From Niebla homalea (Eukaryota; Ascomycota; Lecanoromycetes; Lecanorales; Ramalinaceae): a stretch of DNA of 64,000 nucleotides. Positions 12,001 to 23,890 of the stretch are shown piece after piece (within the stretch, counting starts at the first letter, position 1; every line of letters begins with the position of its first letter). The notes below the pieces were generated by a model. That model saw only the letters and a list, made by a program, of their open reading frames with translations. It was not told the DNA's origin and made no database searches. Position numbers and translations under genes: made by a program. The stretch is from positions 248,001 to 312,000 of the forward strand of contig JAHGAU010000003.1 of assembly GCA_019925105.1 (NCBI GenBank), read 5' to 3'.

Positions 12001-13351
12001 CAACACTATTATAAAGGCGAGTCGTTGGCCCATGAATAGTGTCATGGTCTCATAGACGACACTCAGCCATAGACCGCTCTCTCATACAGTCATACTTCCC
12101 GAGAGTCTGCAAAACATCTTAATCCTAAATTTGCAGCCTAAGGCTTTGCTTGATCTATAACACTTGACACTATCTCATCAACCTAACCTTTTACCCGAGC
12201 CGCTGGGGCAGTCCGAAGTGAAAATTTCATATTCTGGGTCCCTTTCCCAACTGGCACTATTCCTCCAGCTCTCTTCTAAGGCTCTTTTCGAACCTTCGAA
12301 CCTTCAGTTGATCTTTGAAAGATTCGCTTCTGCTGGAGGGTTATATCTGATGCTTCCAAGGCAAAAGTCTCAAGCTTGACTGACACTTGACATCCTTTAT
12401 CCACCAGTAGCATCACCCGTCTGCCTGGTAAGACAGGGACTACTGCTACCTGGTGATACTACACCAACCGATTGCAGCTTGGTGAGTAGTTGGTCCCGTA
12501 AGCGTGAGGGTGACTTGGGCATCTGTACCCATCATGCATGACATGCCCTCTAGAGCTTTCTCTTGCATTTGACAGCAGTCCTTAATGCATGTTGACTCAT
12601 GACTTGGGAAATTCGTGCATGCTCATAGGCTGACTTGCTTGGGCTCTCAGTTTCTACAGGCTCAATCGGTCTCATCCCAGCCTGTCATCAGCTGCTCAGC
12701 ACCAACAAGTATCCAACGCCGAGTGATTTGGGCCAATCTTGTCAGCCTGACCTTGACCTGACTGGGAAGGAGCAGCCCAACCACTTGTTCACCGGACAAT
12801 TTTCTACCGCCCTGGAACTTCTCCTTCACTCGCTCCACCACATCCCCAGCCATCGTCAATTTCGTCACCCTCTGACGAACCACTGGACCATCGGATTGCT
12901 TACGCCCATACGCCAAAGCCAGAGCCACAAAGAAAGTCTCCCAATCTAACCGCAATCCAGCCGAAAGTCAATCTGTCGGCAATACATCCGTAAGGCATCA
13001 GTCAAAAAGGGAAGCCTTTTTCAAGCTTCTGCCTTTTCCCTAACCTTCGCAGCTCCCTAAAGAATCAACTGCATCTTTTTGGAAGCCGGACTACTGCATA
13101 CTAAGAATAAACAACGAATCGACGTCCGTCAGCTTGAAACTTTTTTATCGCAGATCATTGCATTAGGGCCTCCACTTAGTCCAACTCTACACTTTTTGAC
13201 TTTGCTGTCCCTGGATTGCTCCTCCCGAACAACGAGGACTTCAGATCTTCTTCCTCCTAGCAACCAGCAGTTGGAGGGCATTGCCTGCCCCCTCTGCGTT
13301 GGCCCCGCTCGTTTTACCGCCTCACCCAGTCGCCCGCCAACACCGCTGGAT
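9098..13351. other. Long gene-poor upstream region of the WOPR regulator
   Basis: More than 4 kb with no supported gene. It contains a TTAAAGTT at 9978-9985, one base short of the TTAAAGTTT core bound by WOPR proteins, and an imperfect hairpin at 12402-12455. The final 1 kb is pyrimidine-rich and probably transcribed leader. The frame of the downstream gene is open back to 13079, but the first codons there do not resemble the family. Confidence 0.5.
12402..12455. repeat. Imperfect inverted repeat (hairpin)
   Basis: CACCAGTAGCA at 12402-12412 pairs with TGCTACCTGGTG at 12444-12455 with one bulged base. An inner GTCT...AGAC pair extends the stem. It lies about 0.9 kb upstream of the WOPR start codon. 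Function unknown. Confidence 0.5.
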
Positions 13352-14689
13352 ATGAGCACCCCCCAGAGGCCGCCACAATGTATTCCGACGTGGCGTGGTC
13401 ACATCGAGACCACCAAGGATGCTCTGATGATCTTCCAGGCATGTTTCGATGGCCTGCTCCATCACTGCTCGCGCCGCCCGCACGATCGGGAAAGGAATTC
13501 GCTGATCGTGAGTGGGAATGTGTTCGTCTATGAGGAAGCCACATCGGGCATCAAACGCTGGACAGATGGCATTCCCTGGTCGCCCAGCAGAATCCTGACC
13601 AACTTCCTCATCTACCGCCAATTGAACAGCCCATTCCCGCCCGGGGAGAAGAAGCGGGCCACTAAGCGAAGTGCGCGGCCGAGTCGACCAGGTGAACCTT
13701 ACTCGAACCCGACCTCGACCACCAGCACTCCCATCACCGACACCCACAAGCCATTCGTCCCAGACTCGCCCGGGACCCCCACACTGTCCGCGAAGAGAGA
13801 GGATGGTGAAAGTCCGGAGAAGGATGCCAACCGAGGGCTCGTGGGCTCCCTGGTCGACTCATACGAATTCAAGGAAGGGGGTCTGCTCAAGAAGACCATG
13901 ACGGTGACGGTCCGGAATGTGCAGCATCACCTCGTATCCTACTATTCGCTTGACGACGCCAAGTTTAATTTGAAGACTCCGAGAGAGGATGGGCGCTTCA
14001 AGGACATTGTCATCAGCGAGGCTCTCATCAAGCAGCCCAAGTTCAAATTCCCCAACCTGGATGACGCCGGAGATGGCTCATTCGAGTCGTTGGACGGGGG
14101 TGCCGGGGGTTATCCTACCTACTACCAGCATCCTCATGGCGCCGGTTATGCGACGCACTATTCATATCCTTATGGAACGACAATGGGCTACGGTCACGCG
14201 GCTGTTTATGCGCCGTCGCATCCACCAACCTCTGGCGGATATTCCAGCATGGCCCCTTCGAGCACGGCATATGCCACGCATGCAGGCTCTTACGCGCAGC
14301 CGCAATATCAATATGCGTACAACTCACAGCTGCAACAGGCGCCACAATATCACTCCAGCTATCCTCAGCCGTACCAAGGACACCATCAGCCGATGCAGCA
14401 GCAACCGCTCTCCAACCCCTCGCCTGTCTCCCACGTGAAGCAAGAACCTGGGGTGCCGAACGGTGCTCCACACTACCCTTACCCTGTGCAGCCGCAAAGC
14501 CAGCCGGTGGCCAACGTCTATGCAAGCGCTCATACCAACGGTACAAGCGAGGGACAGGAAGAGGAGGTGGTACCTGCGTCTCAGCCGCCACAATCCCAGC
14601 AATGGCCGGTCAACAATAATTATACCGCGGCATGGCCAGGACGTGCCGAAGCTCCCTCACAAAGCTACGCTTATCGACAGAATGGCTAG
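13352..14689 (+). CDS. WOPR (Gti1/Pac2) transcription factor, RYP1/WOR1/SGE1 type
   Basis: Master morphology and virulence regulators of fungi (Wor1 in Candida, Ryp1 in Histoplasma, Sge1 in Fusarium) bind DNA through a two-part WOPR domain. The first box lies at about residues 11-93 (PTWRGHIETTKDALMIFQA, NSLIVSGNVFVYEE, GIKRWTDGIPWSPSR). The second lies at about 160-236 (GLVGSLVDSYEFKEGGLLKK, HHLVSYYSLDD). A basic KKRATKRSARP segment joins them, and the C-terminal 200 residues are Tyr/Gln/Pro-rich. I choose ATG 13352 (445 aa) because the homology begins there, although the frame is open from 13079. No intron is needed. The length and the Y/Q/P tail favour the Ryp1/Wor1/Sge1 branch over the shorter Pac2 branch. 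Confidence 0.92.
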   Translation: MSTPQRPPQCIPTWRGHIETTKDALMIFQACFDGLLHHCSRRPHDRERNSLIVSGNVFVYEEATSGIKRWTDGIPWSPSRILTNFLIYRQLNSPFPPGEKKRATKRSARPSRPGEPYSNPTSTTSTPITDTHKPFVPDSPGTPTLSAKREDGESPEKDANRGLVGSLVDSYEFKEGGLLKKTMTVTVRNVQHHLVSYYSLDDAKFNLKTPREDGRFKDIVISEALIKQPKFKFPNLDDAGDGSFESLDGGAGGYPTYYQHPHGAGYATHYSYPYGTTMGYGHAAVYAPSHPPTSGGYSSMAPSSTAYATHAGSYAQPQYQYAYNSQLQQAPQYHSSYPQPYQGHHQPMQQQPLSNPSPVSHVKQEPGVPNGAPHYPYPVQPQSQPVANVYASAHTNGTSEGQEEEVVPASQPPQSQQWPVNNNYTAAWPGRAEAPSQSYAYRQNG

Positions 14690-17603
14690 AGCATGGAGCA
14701 GCGTCAACGACACCTGGACTTGTTGTCGCTGCTTGGATTGAAAAGAGCCAGGAAGAATCTACGTTTTTGCTTTGAATCCTTGATTGAAAAATTACATCTC
14801 AACACCATTACTATGTTGTGCAAAGTTCACGTGACGACGACGCGCCCGTATCGTTACACCATCCCACACATGAGCACAACAAATTCACGTACTCATGAGC
14901 ATTCCTTGTCACGCACACCAGTGCGAGGAATGTAGTCCACCGCGCATTCAGCTTCCTCCCTTTTCTACCTCGACTACCACCTGCGCCCGATGTGCGCCCC
15001 GGGACTGTCGACCAGCCCACCCAATATCTTGGCTCTGGCTCAGCCGGCGTCACATTCGCGACTCCCTGTCCTCAGCTAGTCATGATTGCTTTGGAACCAA
15101 ATTTGTCAGAATATCAATCCTCCACAGACGACGCTGATCTCTCCGGAAATATCGCAACGTGTCGATTCATTGTCCCATTGCCAAGGTCTAATGGCCCGTT
15201 ATGGAACATCAGGTATATCTCACCAACCTGCCGCTACTGCCGACGCACATGCAGCATGCGGCTTGCTCATCGCCTGTGCTCGAACAAATCAAAGCCGAAG
15301 CAACAAATTGAGATGAGCAAATCTGTGACGGTCTAGGTGACCGTGCGCATAAGCTTGATGGATAGCGCATGTCGATCATATGAGGGATCGTCCGGTCCTG
15401 GCTGCAGCTAAAGCACAGTCTTGCCGTCATTCGATCGATCATTCGAGAGCATATGGTGGACAACCTAGGCCATCGTTGCCCTGCTGGAGCAGCAGCAGCA
15501 GCCAGCAGCCAGCAGCCAGCAGCCAGCAGCGACATGCGAGAATGTCTCCTTTTTGAGGGACAGAAGCAATACAGAGCTACACCGAGCGATGTCGGAATGG
15601 CCCTTTCTGGCTTCTGCACCCCGCTTCCAATCAGGGACGTGTTTTTGTTGCATCGCTTAATGGGTGGGAATTGGAAGCGTATCGGAGCAATAGACTTATT
15701 GGCAGATAAAAGCTGACATGATTGGGCATCAAACGCACTGGGTTGTGGGGACAGGCAAGAAGCAAATGTCTATCTTATGCCCCCATCTTGTTGTGTGTGT
15801 GTTGGGAGGGGGGTAGGGGGAGCGAAGGGTCCAATACAATAGAGCAACACGCCTCATTAGCAATTAGCAGCAGGTAATTCTCCAAAAGCACACCGTCAGA
15901 TTTCTGATATACACATACTCTTCAAGATTCGCATCCAACGTCCTCTCCAACAACCCCATCCCACTCGATCCTGCCCTCACTTCCACATATCTTAGAAAGT
16001 TGGTGAAAATAGTACATAAATCATCCCATCAGAAGATGGAGCTGAGTTTCTCTGAAGCAAAGAAAAAGGGTCGAACGGAAACGGGCATCCCCATGGATGA
16101 TCCTACCAACCCAAAGGACGCCCCACTCCTAAAAAATCCTTCGTTTCCCCCCTACAGCGCGCGCGCCCCACTTCCCACTTTCTAACTTCCCACTTTTTGA
16201 CTTCTCACTTTCTTTCCTTCCCACACAACGCCAATCTCAACGCTCCTCCTCCCCTTCCCCTCCCGCGCACCGTCGTCCTTTCGCAAGCGGCGATCCCTGG
16301 GGATTGAGGGATTGAGAAGAGATGGGCAGCGATGCATGGTGGATCGATTCGCCCCCCTCCCTCCTTCCCCTAAGGTAGGGCGAAAAGTCTGCGCTGGGTG
16401 CGACATCGCGGTTCCAAAAACAGCAGCGAAGGCAGTGATTCCTTTACGCTCACGGGGAAAGGATCAGCTGTCCATAATGGGGAGATCTATTTATGAATCA
16501 CGTGGATTATCAGGGGCAGGCAATCCTATCCGTCGAGGGTGTTTTTTGCCCCGATTGGGATGTTTAGGGGGTTTTGATAGATCGTCGTATCATAGTAGAT
16601 GTACCAAGGATCTGTGGATTGATTCTGCGTATGCACAAATCCTGGGCGGTGATATTTGGGGGAACTCAGGCGTATCACCACACGCCACACAGATGACGAG
16701 GACAAAGAAGAAAAGCCTTGGCCTGTGTGATTTGACCTCATGTTTACGAAAGACGGAAGGTCTAACTGACTAATCAATAACCAAATCAGGTAGTTTGCCG
16801 ACTTCGCCCCCTCCTGCAAACTACATAGTAGAGTTCGGTATCTACCGGGCTTGTGATGCGTTCATACAATCACTGCATCCAGAACCTGACGCGACTCCTC
16901 TTGGCGAATTTCATTCCTCCGAGGGATGAAGGGGAGAGGGAGATAGGGGGATCGGAGCATCGTCCGATCTGTGGGTTCCGTGGGTCTCGTGTAGTTTAGG
17001 CCAAGGGAAGAAGTAATTGGTAGAAGAAGGGAAATATCCCGCGAACCGGCTTGGGAGGGGGCGGGTGAAAGATTACGAGACTCGAAACAAAGGGAGAAGC
17101 TGGGCGGGATAAGGATGAGGACAAGGACGAGCATGGATTGCGGACATGGGGGATCCCTGTGTAGGTTCCCGAAAGAAGCAATTGTATATTGTATTTCTCG
17201 GAGAGGTGAAATACAATCAATGGTCCTCCGTCGAGGATTTTTTCTAATCGATGTGGGATGACAATAATAACGCCGTGAGCGCGTACGGAGTGGTACTGAA
17301 CATAGACTGGCAGCAGGCTTGGCATTGTTTTCGCGATGCCGATTCTTACAACCTCAAGCCGAAGCAGGCAGCCAATCAGCTTGTCCCAGCTGCGTGATTG
17401 AAGACGAGCAATTGTTGCGGACTCGACTTGCTTCTTGCACTCAGAAGTGCGTAGAGGTTCACCACAATCACTGGAGGCAGATAGCACGAGGCCCCCGAGC
17501 TTGAAAGCATCGCGACCAGGCTCTCAAGTCGAGCAGCCAAGCGGGAACCCCTCGCATCCGGAGGAAGCACAGGAGGTGGTTGTGGCCAGAGCGATACGAT
17601 GCG
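14690..17603. other. Gene-poor region
   Basis: Nothing recognisable in six frames apart from short unsupported frames. It contains the CAG-rich microsatellite listed separately and C/T-rich tracts near 16140-16270. Confidence 0.45.
15488..15530 (+). repeat. CAG / CCAGCAG microsatellite
   Basis: Four CAG units followed by about four copies of the heptamer CCAGCAG. It is not inside a supported gene. Confidence 0.75.
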
Positions 17604-19042
17604 ATGACAAGGGCTCTCTCGCTTCTCCGCCAATCATGCGGATTGAAGCACCTGAACACTTCATCCCTCTTGTCAATCCGAGTTAGCATAGCTCTTCCAA
17701 GAGCCGTATGTCCAGCTACGAAGCGCCCCGGAGGATGCAGTCCGTGTTGCATGCTACGACCGCGCTCTGAACGGTCTCAAGGACGAAGGATACAAACATC
17801 TGGTGGGTGGGTCATTTCGTCCCTCGTTCTGCGAAAGACTTGCATAGTTCGTTGCTGAACTTCATGCGAAGATACCGGATCACTGCAATTACTCCGTCGT
17901 ACAAGGGGCAAATACATACACAGACGAGATGGATGAGCGAGCGACGTGATGGCATGAAAGGAAAAGTGAAGACGGCCACGGCGAAAGACGAAGAGACGAG
18001 GTACGTTGGAAGGAGGGCAGGCTATTAGCCCAACCAGCGTCTGAGATACAAATATTCCCACAAGAAGCTCACAACAAGGGGCTGCCCCTCACGGCCTCAT
18101 CGGCATGCTCCTCTCTCAGACATGAGAGAAATTTCCCCCGCCCCGCCCCCCCCCGGCAGCAGGGCACTCTTCAGCCTGACAACCGAGATTGCTAACCGCA
18201 ACCCCTCCCCCAACAGCCCGAGTCAAGCCCCATCATCCACACCCCCAACTGTCCCCCTCACCTTCCCTTCAACCCACGAAAACATCTACACCCTCCCCAA
18301 CATCCTAACATTCACCCGCCTTCTCGCCGCCCCCGCCGTGGGCTACCTCCTCATCCGCGACATGTACATCCCCGCCCTCAGCCTCTTCCTCTACGCCGGC
18401 ATCACCGACCTCGTCGACGGCTGGCTCGCCCGCAGATACAACACCCAGACCGTGGTGGGCACCATCATCGACCCCATGGCCGATAAGGCACTGATGACGA
18501 TCGTGGTGGTGGGGATGGCGTGGAAGTCCGTGCTGCCCTTACCGCTGGCCGTGGTGGTGCTGGGGCGGGATGTGCTGCTGAGCCTGAGCGCGGTGTACTA
18601 CCGATACATCAGCCTGCCGCCCCCGCGGACGTGGGGCCGGTATTGGGATTTCTCGCTCCCGTCGGCGGAGGTGCGACCGACCCCGATCTCGAAGTTCAAC
18701 ACGTTTTGCCAGCTGGGGTTGGTGGCCGCGACGATGGGCGGGTTGGCCGTGGGGGATGTGACATCTCCCGACGAGACCGAGCACACAACGCGAGGAGCCG
18801 AAGCGGCTGCTGCTGCTGCTGCTGCTGCTGAGGGACAAGAGTCGGATACACGTGGCGGGGATGGCAACAGGGGGATGAGACAGCTCTCCATTGGCCTCGG
18901 TCCCACGGGCATGAAAGCCTTGGAGGCGAGCTGGTGGATCGTGGGTGCCACCACCATAACGAGCGGGCTCAGCTATGTGGGCGGGAGGAAAGGGTTGAGG
19001 ATATTGAGTCAGCAGCGGGCCAAGAAGTCAGGCAAAGGCTGA
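17604..19042 (+). CDS. CRD1: Cardiolipin synthase (CDP-alcohol phosphatidyltransferase)
   Basis: Mitochondrial inner-membrane enzyme that joins CDP-diacylglycerol and phosphatidylglycerol to make cardiolipin. The core frame 18122-19042 holds IYTLPNILTFTRLLAAP, the CDP-alcohol phosphotransferase signature spread over LVDGWLARRYN and GTIIDPMADK (Asp, Gly, Ala, Arg and the two late Asp present), and YYRYISLPPPRTW plus SLPSAEVRPTPISK typical of Crd1. The core lacks a targeting leader. An upstream exon from ATG 17604 to 17802 encodes an Arg/Ser/Leu-rich, acid-poor presequence (MTRALSLLRQSCGLKHL). It can be joined in phase by intron 17803-18119 (GTGGGT...TCTCAG, 317 nt). The core is secure; the first exon is a proposal. 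An alanine run from GCT repeats sits near 18805-18831. Confidence 0.85.
18804..18831 (+). repeat. GCT trinucleotide run (polyalanine)
   Basis: About eight consecutive GCT codons inside the predicted C-terminal loop of cardiolipin synthase, outside the catalytic signature. Confidence 0.85.
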
Positions 19043-21143
19043 AGCCTCATGCAAAGCATTCGCTCGAGCGAGTATCTCAAATTCCCTCGGGCTACTTGTT
19101 TCACTGCCGTTGGAATCATCAATGTACGACCAGCAAATCCATAAGAATCGAGGCTGTTGCGAAGCTTTAATGCAAGACTCGTGTGCGGCGTCGAACCGTA
19201 CTTGCCGTACAAAAATTTCTCCAGGGATCGTTCGCGATTATCAAGAAAAGCCTCATCTCGTGAAGAGCAAACCTTGCGGCTATGTATATTGATATACTCT
19301 ACTTTATCCATGGAGTCCAGAGTGAGTGCCCAATTTGCTCAGCAACAAGCAGCCACATCCACGGTAATCCACTCATCCAAGGAGCTCTTCGTGAATAGAC
19401 TTCTCGACAGCTGTTGGCCCCCCTCCCACCCAAAAAGGTTGGACTCCTCAGCAGCGGATGCCTCCGTAGGTGCAGGCTCTTTCACACGGGCGGGTTCTTC
19501 GGGAGCTGTTCGCAAGTGTACAAGCTGGCTTAGGTGGCTCGGTGGAGATCTTTTTCGCATCAGAGCAGAGATGTTGTTGCACAATTCGCATATCACAGGA
19601 ACCTGTTCCCTTCTCTCTTTGAGATCGGAATTGGTCTTCTATCAATTTCAGAAGAGATGGGGAGGCAACATAAGAGAGAAAGTGAGAAAACAACCAGGTG
19701 CAATGGGAGATGGGCCGGAGCCCCCATACAAGTGAGGGAGGTGTAGGTTCTACGCTGGTCTATCTGGTCTTGCCTCCTCTTTTAAGAGGATGTACGAACT
19801 GATTCCACCCTTAGTCAGCCCCTTGTGATGCCTGTATAACGTCACTCGTCCAATCGCATGCCTGGTGACTTCCATGGTCTCACCCTCTCCAATTTCTCTT
19901 GATCTATAGAGACGTATGTTTCCTTTCTGTATCGAGATCAGTCATACTTCGGACTGTATGAACTGTATGCTAGGAGGTATTTCGTGCTCATAGCGGTCTG
20001 AGATCTGCTGGGCGTACATGATGAGGTTGAGCATAAGGCTAAACGTACTCATCGGTCGGTACAAGTCGCCTTTCAATGTCTCGACCTTACCTTTGAATAT
20101 CGGCCACCATAGCCGATCACGATTTATAGAAGCCTTCGACAGCTATTCCTTTGACCCAGGCTGCAAGTATGACATCTTGGCCAGCACAAGCTCGTGCATT
20201 TTCTAAAAGGCCTTTTTACATCCCCATTCATCTGCGTTTGCGATCTTGACGGCATTTTGAGACAGCAAAGGAGCTGTGTGGGATGAGGAAGAACCAGGAG
20301 GCCCAGAAATCGGCGACTGCCTGGCCGAACTTGTAGAGGCGGACGCTCAAGTTGAGCCCAGTGTGTACAACTTGGAGAATGAGGCAGCCATATCTAACTC
20401 CGCCATAGTCAGTTTACACAACAGTAGTCAACACACCTCAAAGCTCCGCTATTCTGGACAATGTGAAGCCATGATGCTCTCCTTGAGAGCATCACCAACA
20501 CTAGACGTTGATAGGGAACAGAGCAAGGGATAGCGGGACCCATGGCTTTAGGCACTGCCTCCACCTTGGAGAAGGCGTCGGTCTAGGATGAGTTGGGCGG
20601 TGGATAAGGTGTGTTTGATGCAGGTAAGCGAACTTCCCAGCAGTAATTTTCGCTATGCTTCTCAACGCACGAAGCCTACACCAGTGTAGGACAGACACCT
20701 CTCGATCTCGTCTTTTAATCTGTAAGTCAGCATCACATTGCTTCGGCACAAGGACCTTCTGCGTCAAGGGGGCTGAGAGTTGTCGCCAACAGATGGCTAT
20801 GATCCTGGACGAAGCGGCATCACGACGCCGTTGAAATATATTGCGGTATGCACTTGCGCCATTCAATTGACATCACAGCAAATTTGTGGAAGTCAATTGA
20901 TGCAGCGCCTTTTCCATGGTGACGCATCATGCCTTTGTGAACACTCTTACCAAAGGAGTCGAGAGGCAGAAAGGTTGGTAGAAGCGGTGACGGGACAGCC
21001 CTAAGCCTCATGCGAAACTTGGTTGAAACTTAGGGCTGTCAGCCTGTCTCCATCTCTTGGCAACGTTTCCCCTTAGCATCGACACCTCCAGCCGAAGCAG
21101 CGTCGAGCATCCCAAATTCCTCCGACATGTAGAGCCAGCAGAC
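19043..21143. other. Gene-poor region
   Basis: Only short frames, with no family resemblance and no consistent codon bias. The right end is the promoter of the PAC3-like gene. Confidence 0.45.
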
Positions 21144-21922
21144 ATGCCTCTCCAAATGCCACCACTCTCACCTTCTCAGTCTGCGCCTCAGTTGCCTGAG
21201 CCTGAATACCCTGCTCCCATGAGAGAAACCAGTGGCGCCATCTCCGGCATACCTACGGCGGTGTCACACACCTCCTTCTCCGACAAGATCCTCGTCACCA
21301 TATCTCAGGAAGGTCGGTTATCTCAATGGGTGAGTCCGCCCCCCCTCTCCACCTTTTCTGATCAATAAGCTCTGGGCGTATGTCTCGTCTTTGCCGTACC
21401 GTAATCAATTATGCTCTACGGCTTGAAAGTTTCTTCTGCCCTTTTCCTCTTTTTTAGTTCTTCAAAGAAATCATATCACTCTTCATGAAAAAAATAAACA
21501 CATCCATCCAAGCCCTTTCCATCCTCTTTCAAACAAAAACAAGAGCAAAAGTCCTCACACCACCCTCGCCCCTCCGCGCCTCACAGATCCACGTCCCACT
21601 CTCGTCCCCCTCCCCCACGGATTCCTTCACTGCCGACACCATCACCGGCGCCTCGAATAGCCAAGACTCGCTCCTCCCCCTCCCGCATTTGACACCCAAG
21701 ACCCTGCTCGGCGGCTCCAACACCGCGCGGGAGACCGTGGGACAGCTGTACGCCACGCAGATCGCGAGCGCGATATTGACGAGGAACCCGGAGGAAGGGA
21801 GGAGTTTGCTTGTGGGGTTGGGGTTGGGAAAGGAATGTTTCAAGATGGATGGGAATGGAGATGGGGATGGGCGGAGGGAGGGGTTTTATGATATGGTTGA
21901 GCTGGTGATGAAAGTGATATGA
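21144..21922 (+). CDS. Proteasome assembly chaperone 3-like protein (PAC3/POC3)
   Basis: PAC3/PSMG3 proteins pair with PAC4 to help assemble the 20S alpha ring. Exon 1 runs from ATG 21144 to 21329 and ends in FSDKILVTISQEGRLSQW. Intron 21330-21586 (GTGAGT...TCACAG) removes a region with no homology, and exon 2 (21587-21922) opens with IHVPLSS and continues LTPKTLLGGSNTARETVGQL, YATQIASAIL and RSLLVGLGL. The product is 173 aa. The beta-strand/helix order and the RETxGQLYATQIASAI motif match fungal PAC3 proteins as I know them. The 257-nt intron is long for this window. An alternative acceptor would add a non-conserved segment of about 34 residues. Confidence 0.75.
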
Positions 21923-22001
21923 CAGCACTGATTCCAAGTATGGATGGTGAAAGTTTAGTCAGTTGTGAGCAAAAAACATCTTGATTATCTGCGTTTTTCT
22001 C

Positions 22002-22160
22002 TATGTGATAGCCAGTTGGAGCAAGATCTAGTTGATATGTAGAGCATGTGTGATAGCCAGTTGAGCGAGCGCTTCAATGTGTAAGTATGCTGTTTGTGCA
22101 AAAGCCAGTCGAGTAGAGTATCTAATGTGGAAAACTGGACCGTGTGAAAGCCAGTTGAGG
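22002..22160 (+). repeat. Degenerate TGTGA(T)AGCCAGTTGAG repeat, 4 copies
   Basis: Copies begin near 22002, 22048, 22096 and 22143, spaced about 45-48 bp, each reading close to TGTGATAGCCAGTTGAG. The intervening DNA is less conserved, giving a decayed tandem array just downstream of the PAC3-like gene. Confidence 0.6.
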
Positions 22161-22251
22161 GAGTAATTTGAAGTGCCCAGGGTACTCTGTGTGTTAATCC
22201 ACTTCAGTAAGCTGAACCTGTGAGCGTTATGAAGAGAACCAATGAATCTCT

Positions 22252-22309
22252 AGAGATTGTTTGTCGAGGTATCAAGTCGCAGAGAATCGTTTGTCGCAGT
22301 ACAAGTCGT
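22252..22309 (+). repeat. 29-bp tandem duplication
   Basis: Two adjacent 29-bp copies, 22252-22280 and 22281-22309. Both start AGAGA, share GTTTGTCG and end CAAGTCG, with a few substitutions. Confidence 0.65.
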
Positions 22310-22559
22310 GTCCTCGTATGTGTGAAAAGTGAAAAGCTCATCAGACGCGTTTGGCTGAGCTGAATCATCAAGTTGTGAAATTGCAGTTCCCTCAAAATAA
22401 CATGCCAGGTAAAGGACTCGTCAAGAATTGAAAAAAATCATCACCTCCCTGATGTCCTGAAGCCAAAAGCCGTTCCAGACGCCTCGCTTGAATCTTTGTA
22501 GTCTTGAAATTCGTCCCACATCGTGTGTGCAAACGTAATGAAGCCACCATGAGGAGTCA

Positions 22560-23431
22560 TCAGACCTCCAACGTCTGTTCCGTGACGTAATCCAATCCGT
22601 TCGTGATGTAATCCGGGGGTGCATTCTTCAGCCACTCTGCATACTCACTGATAGGATCTTCGATCGATGGCTCTTCACCCAAGGGTCCTGTCATTGCCAG
22701 TCTCTCCGCACCTGTGTGCTTTCGATACTTGATCCGAAAGCTCCCCAACTGTTTCCAGTCGTCGGTGCGAAAGGCCACGCTCCACTCCACCGGCTGGAGC
22801 ATCATCCCCGTGTGGACAGCCAAGGCCCGGACAAACAGCTTCAGATGGACGTCCAACCCCTGCACAACCAACCCTTTCCCCACCTCAACCCCTTGGCGCA
22901 ATGCCCTGCAGAAATCCACCATCTGCCGATCCGACCGGAACGAATAACTCTCCATCCGCACCGTCAGCTCCTCCACCCTCAACTGCCTCCTCCTCATCGC
23001 CCCCAGCACACCCGTGAACGCATCCATCCGCACCTTTCCCAGCGCCGGATCCTCTGCATCCCCCAACACGAAGACAACACGCGACAGCACGGGGAGGTGC
23101 CGCAGGGGCTGCAGCGCTCGCGGATGCACGCGCCCAGCGCCCCGTACGATCCCGCCAGCGTCGGGATCATCCAGCTCGCCAGCCGGCTGACGACGAATTC
23201 GTTGGCGGGGCCGAATAGCGCGCGGCGCGCTGTGTGGTAGAGATCCCGGTCGAGCAGCAAGCAAGCCGTGTTGATGCCCGCGCCGCGAAGACCCCCGCCG
23301 GTCGTCAGGCAGGGGAGGGTGATGACGCCACCGCCACCGCCGTTGTCGTCGTCAGCAGCAGCGGCGGCGGCGGCGGTCATGGCGAAGGTGACGATGAGTC
23401 TGACTATCTCTCGGGGCAGTGGGGGCGTCAT
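22560..23431 (-). pseudogene. F-box-like protein gene with frame disruption
   Basis: On the minus strand the frame from ATG 23431 encodes an F-box-like start (PLPREIVRLIVTFA), an Ala/Asp/Gly low-complexity stretch and DRDLYHTARRALFG, as in many fungal F-box-like proteins. The continuation (LPVLSRVVFVLGDAEDPALG, then EWLKNAPPDYITNGLDYVTE to the stop at 22560) is in another frame. The switch lies around 23090-23140. A 43-nt GTACGG...CTGCAG interval there does not restore phase. The intact coding character on both sides suggests a one-base indel, natural or from assembly. No specific function can be given. Confidence 0.5.
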
Positions 23432-23890
23432 TGTAGGTAGGTACGTGGCGACGTTGTGGAGCTAGGAGGAAGGTATGCAAATAGCGAGAGTGCAAGGGAA
23501 GCAATGCAGGGGACAAGGAAGATTGTAGGTAAGGGTGCAAGCGGGGAAGGTGCGGTGGGGATTGTTGGTTGATGAGTGAATGGATGGAGAGAGCGAATGT
23601 GCGCGGTGCGGTAAGCGAGTTAACACGGTACCCGAGACCGTCCCGGCGCGTGACACTTTCTGTCATCGTTGTGGGATGGTGATGGTTGTGGAACGGGAGT
23701 GGGGGTGGTGTTGGGTAGTTCTTTTTTGATGGTGACACCTCTGTAACATACAAAATCAACATTCTCAGCAACAAGGACTGCAGAGGCAGGATATGCTTGC
23801 GCCATTTCGATATTTGCAAGGTATTCTGGAATATAAAAGCAAAACATGGAATGTGAAAAATGAAATCTAGTGACATTAACATACGTGACA
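23432..23890. other. Intergenic
   Basis: Downstream of TRS120 and upstream of the F-box-like gene, both on the minus strand. No gene is supported. Confidence 0.5.

Larger units (their letters stand above)
21923..22559. other. Intergenic with degenerate repeats
   Basis: This holds the two repeat groups listed separately and the 3' ends of convergent genes. No coding frame is supported. Confidence 0.5.
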
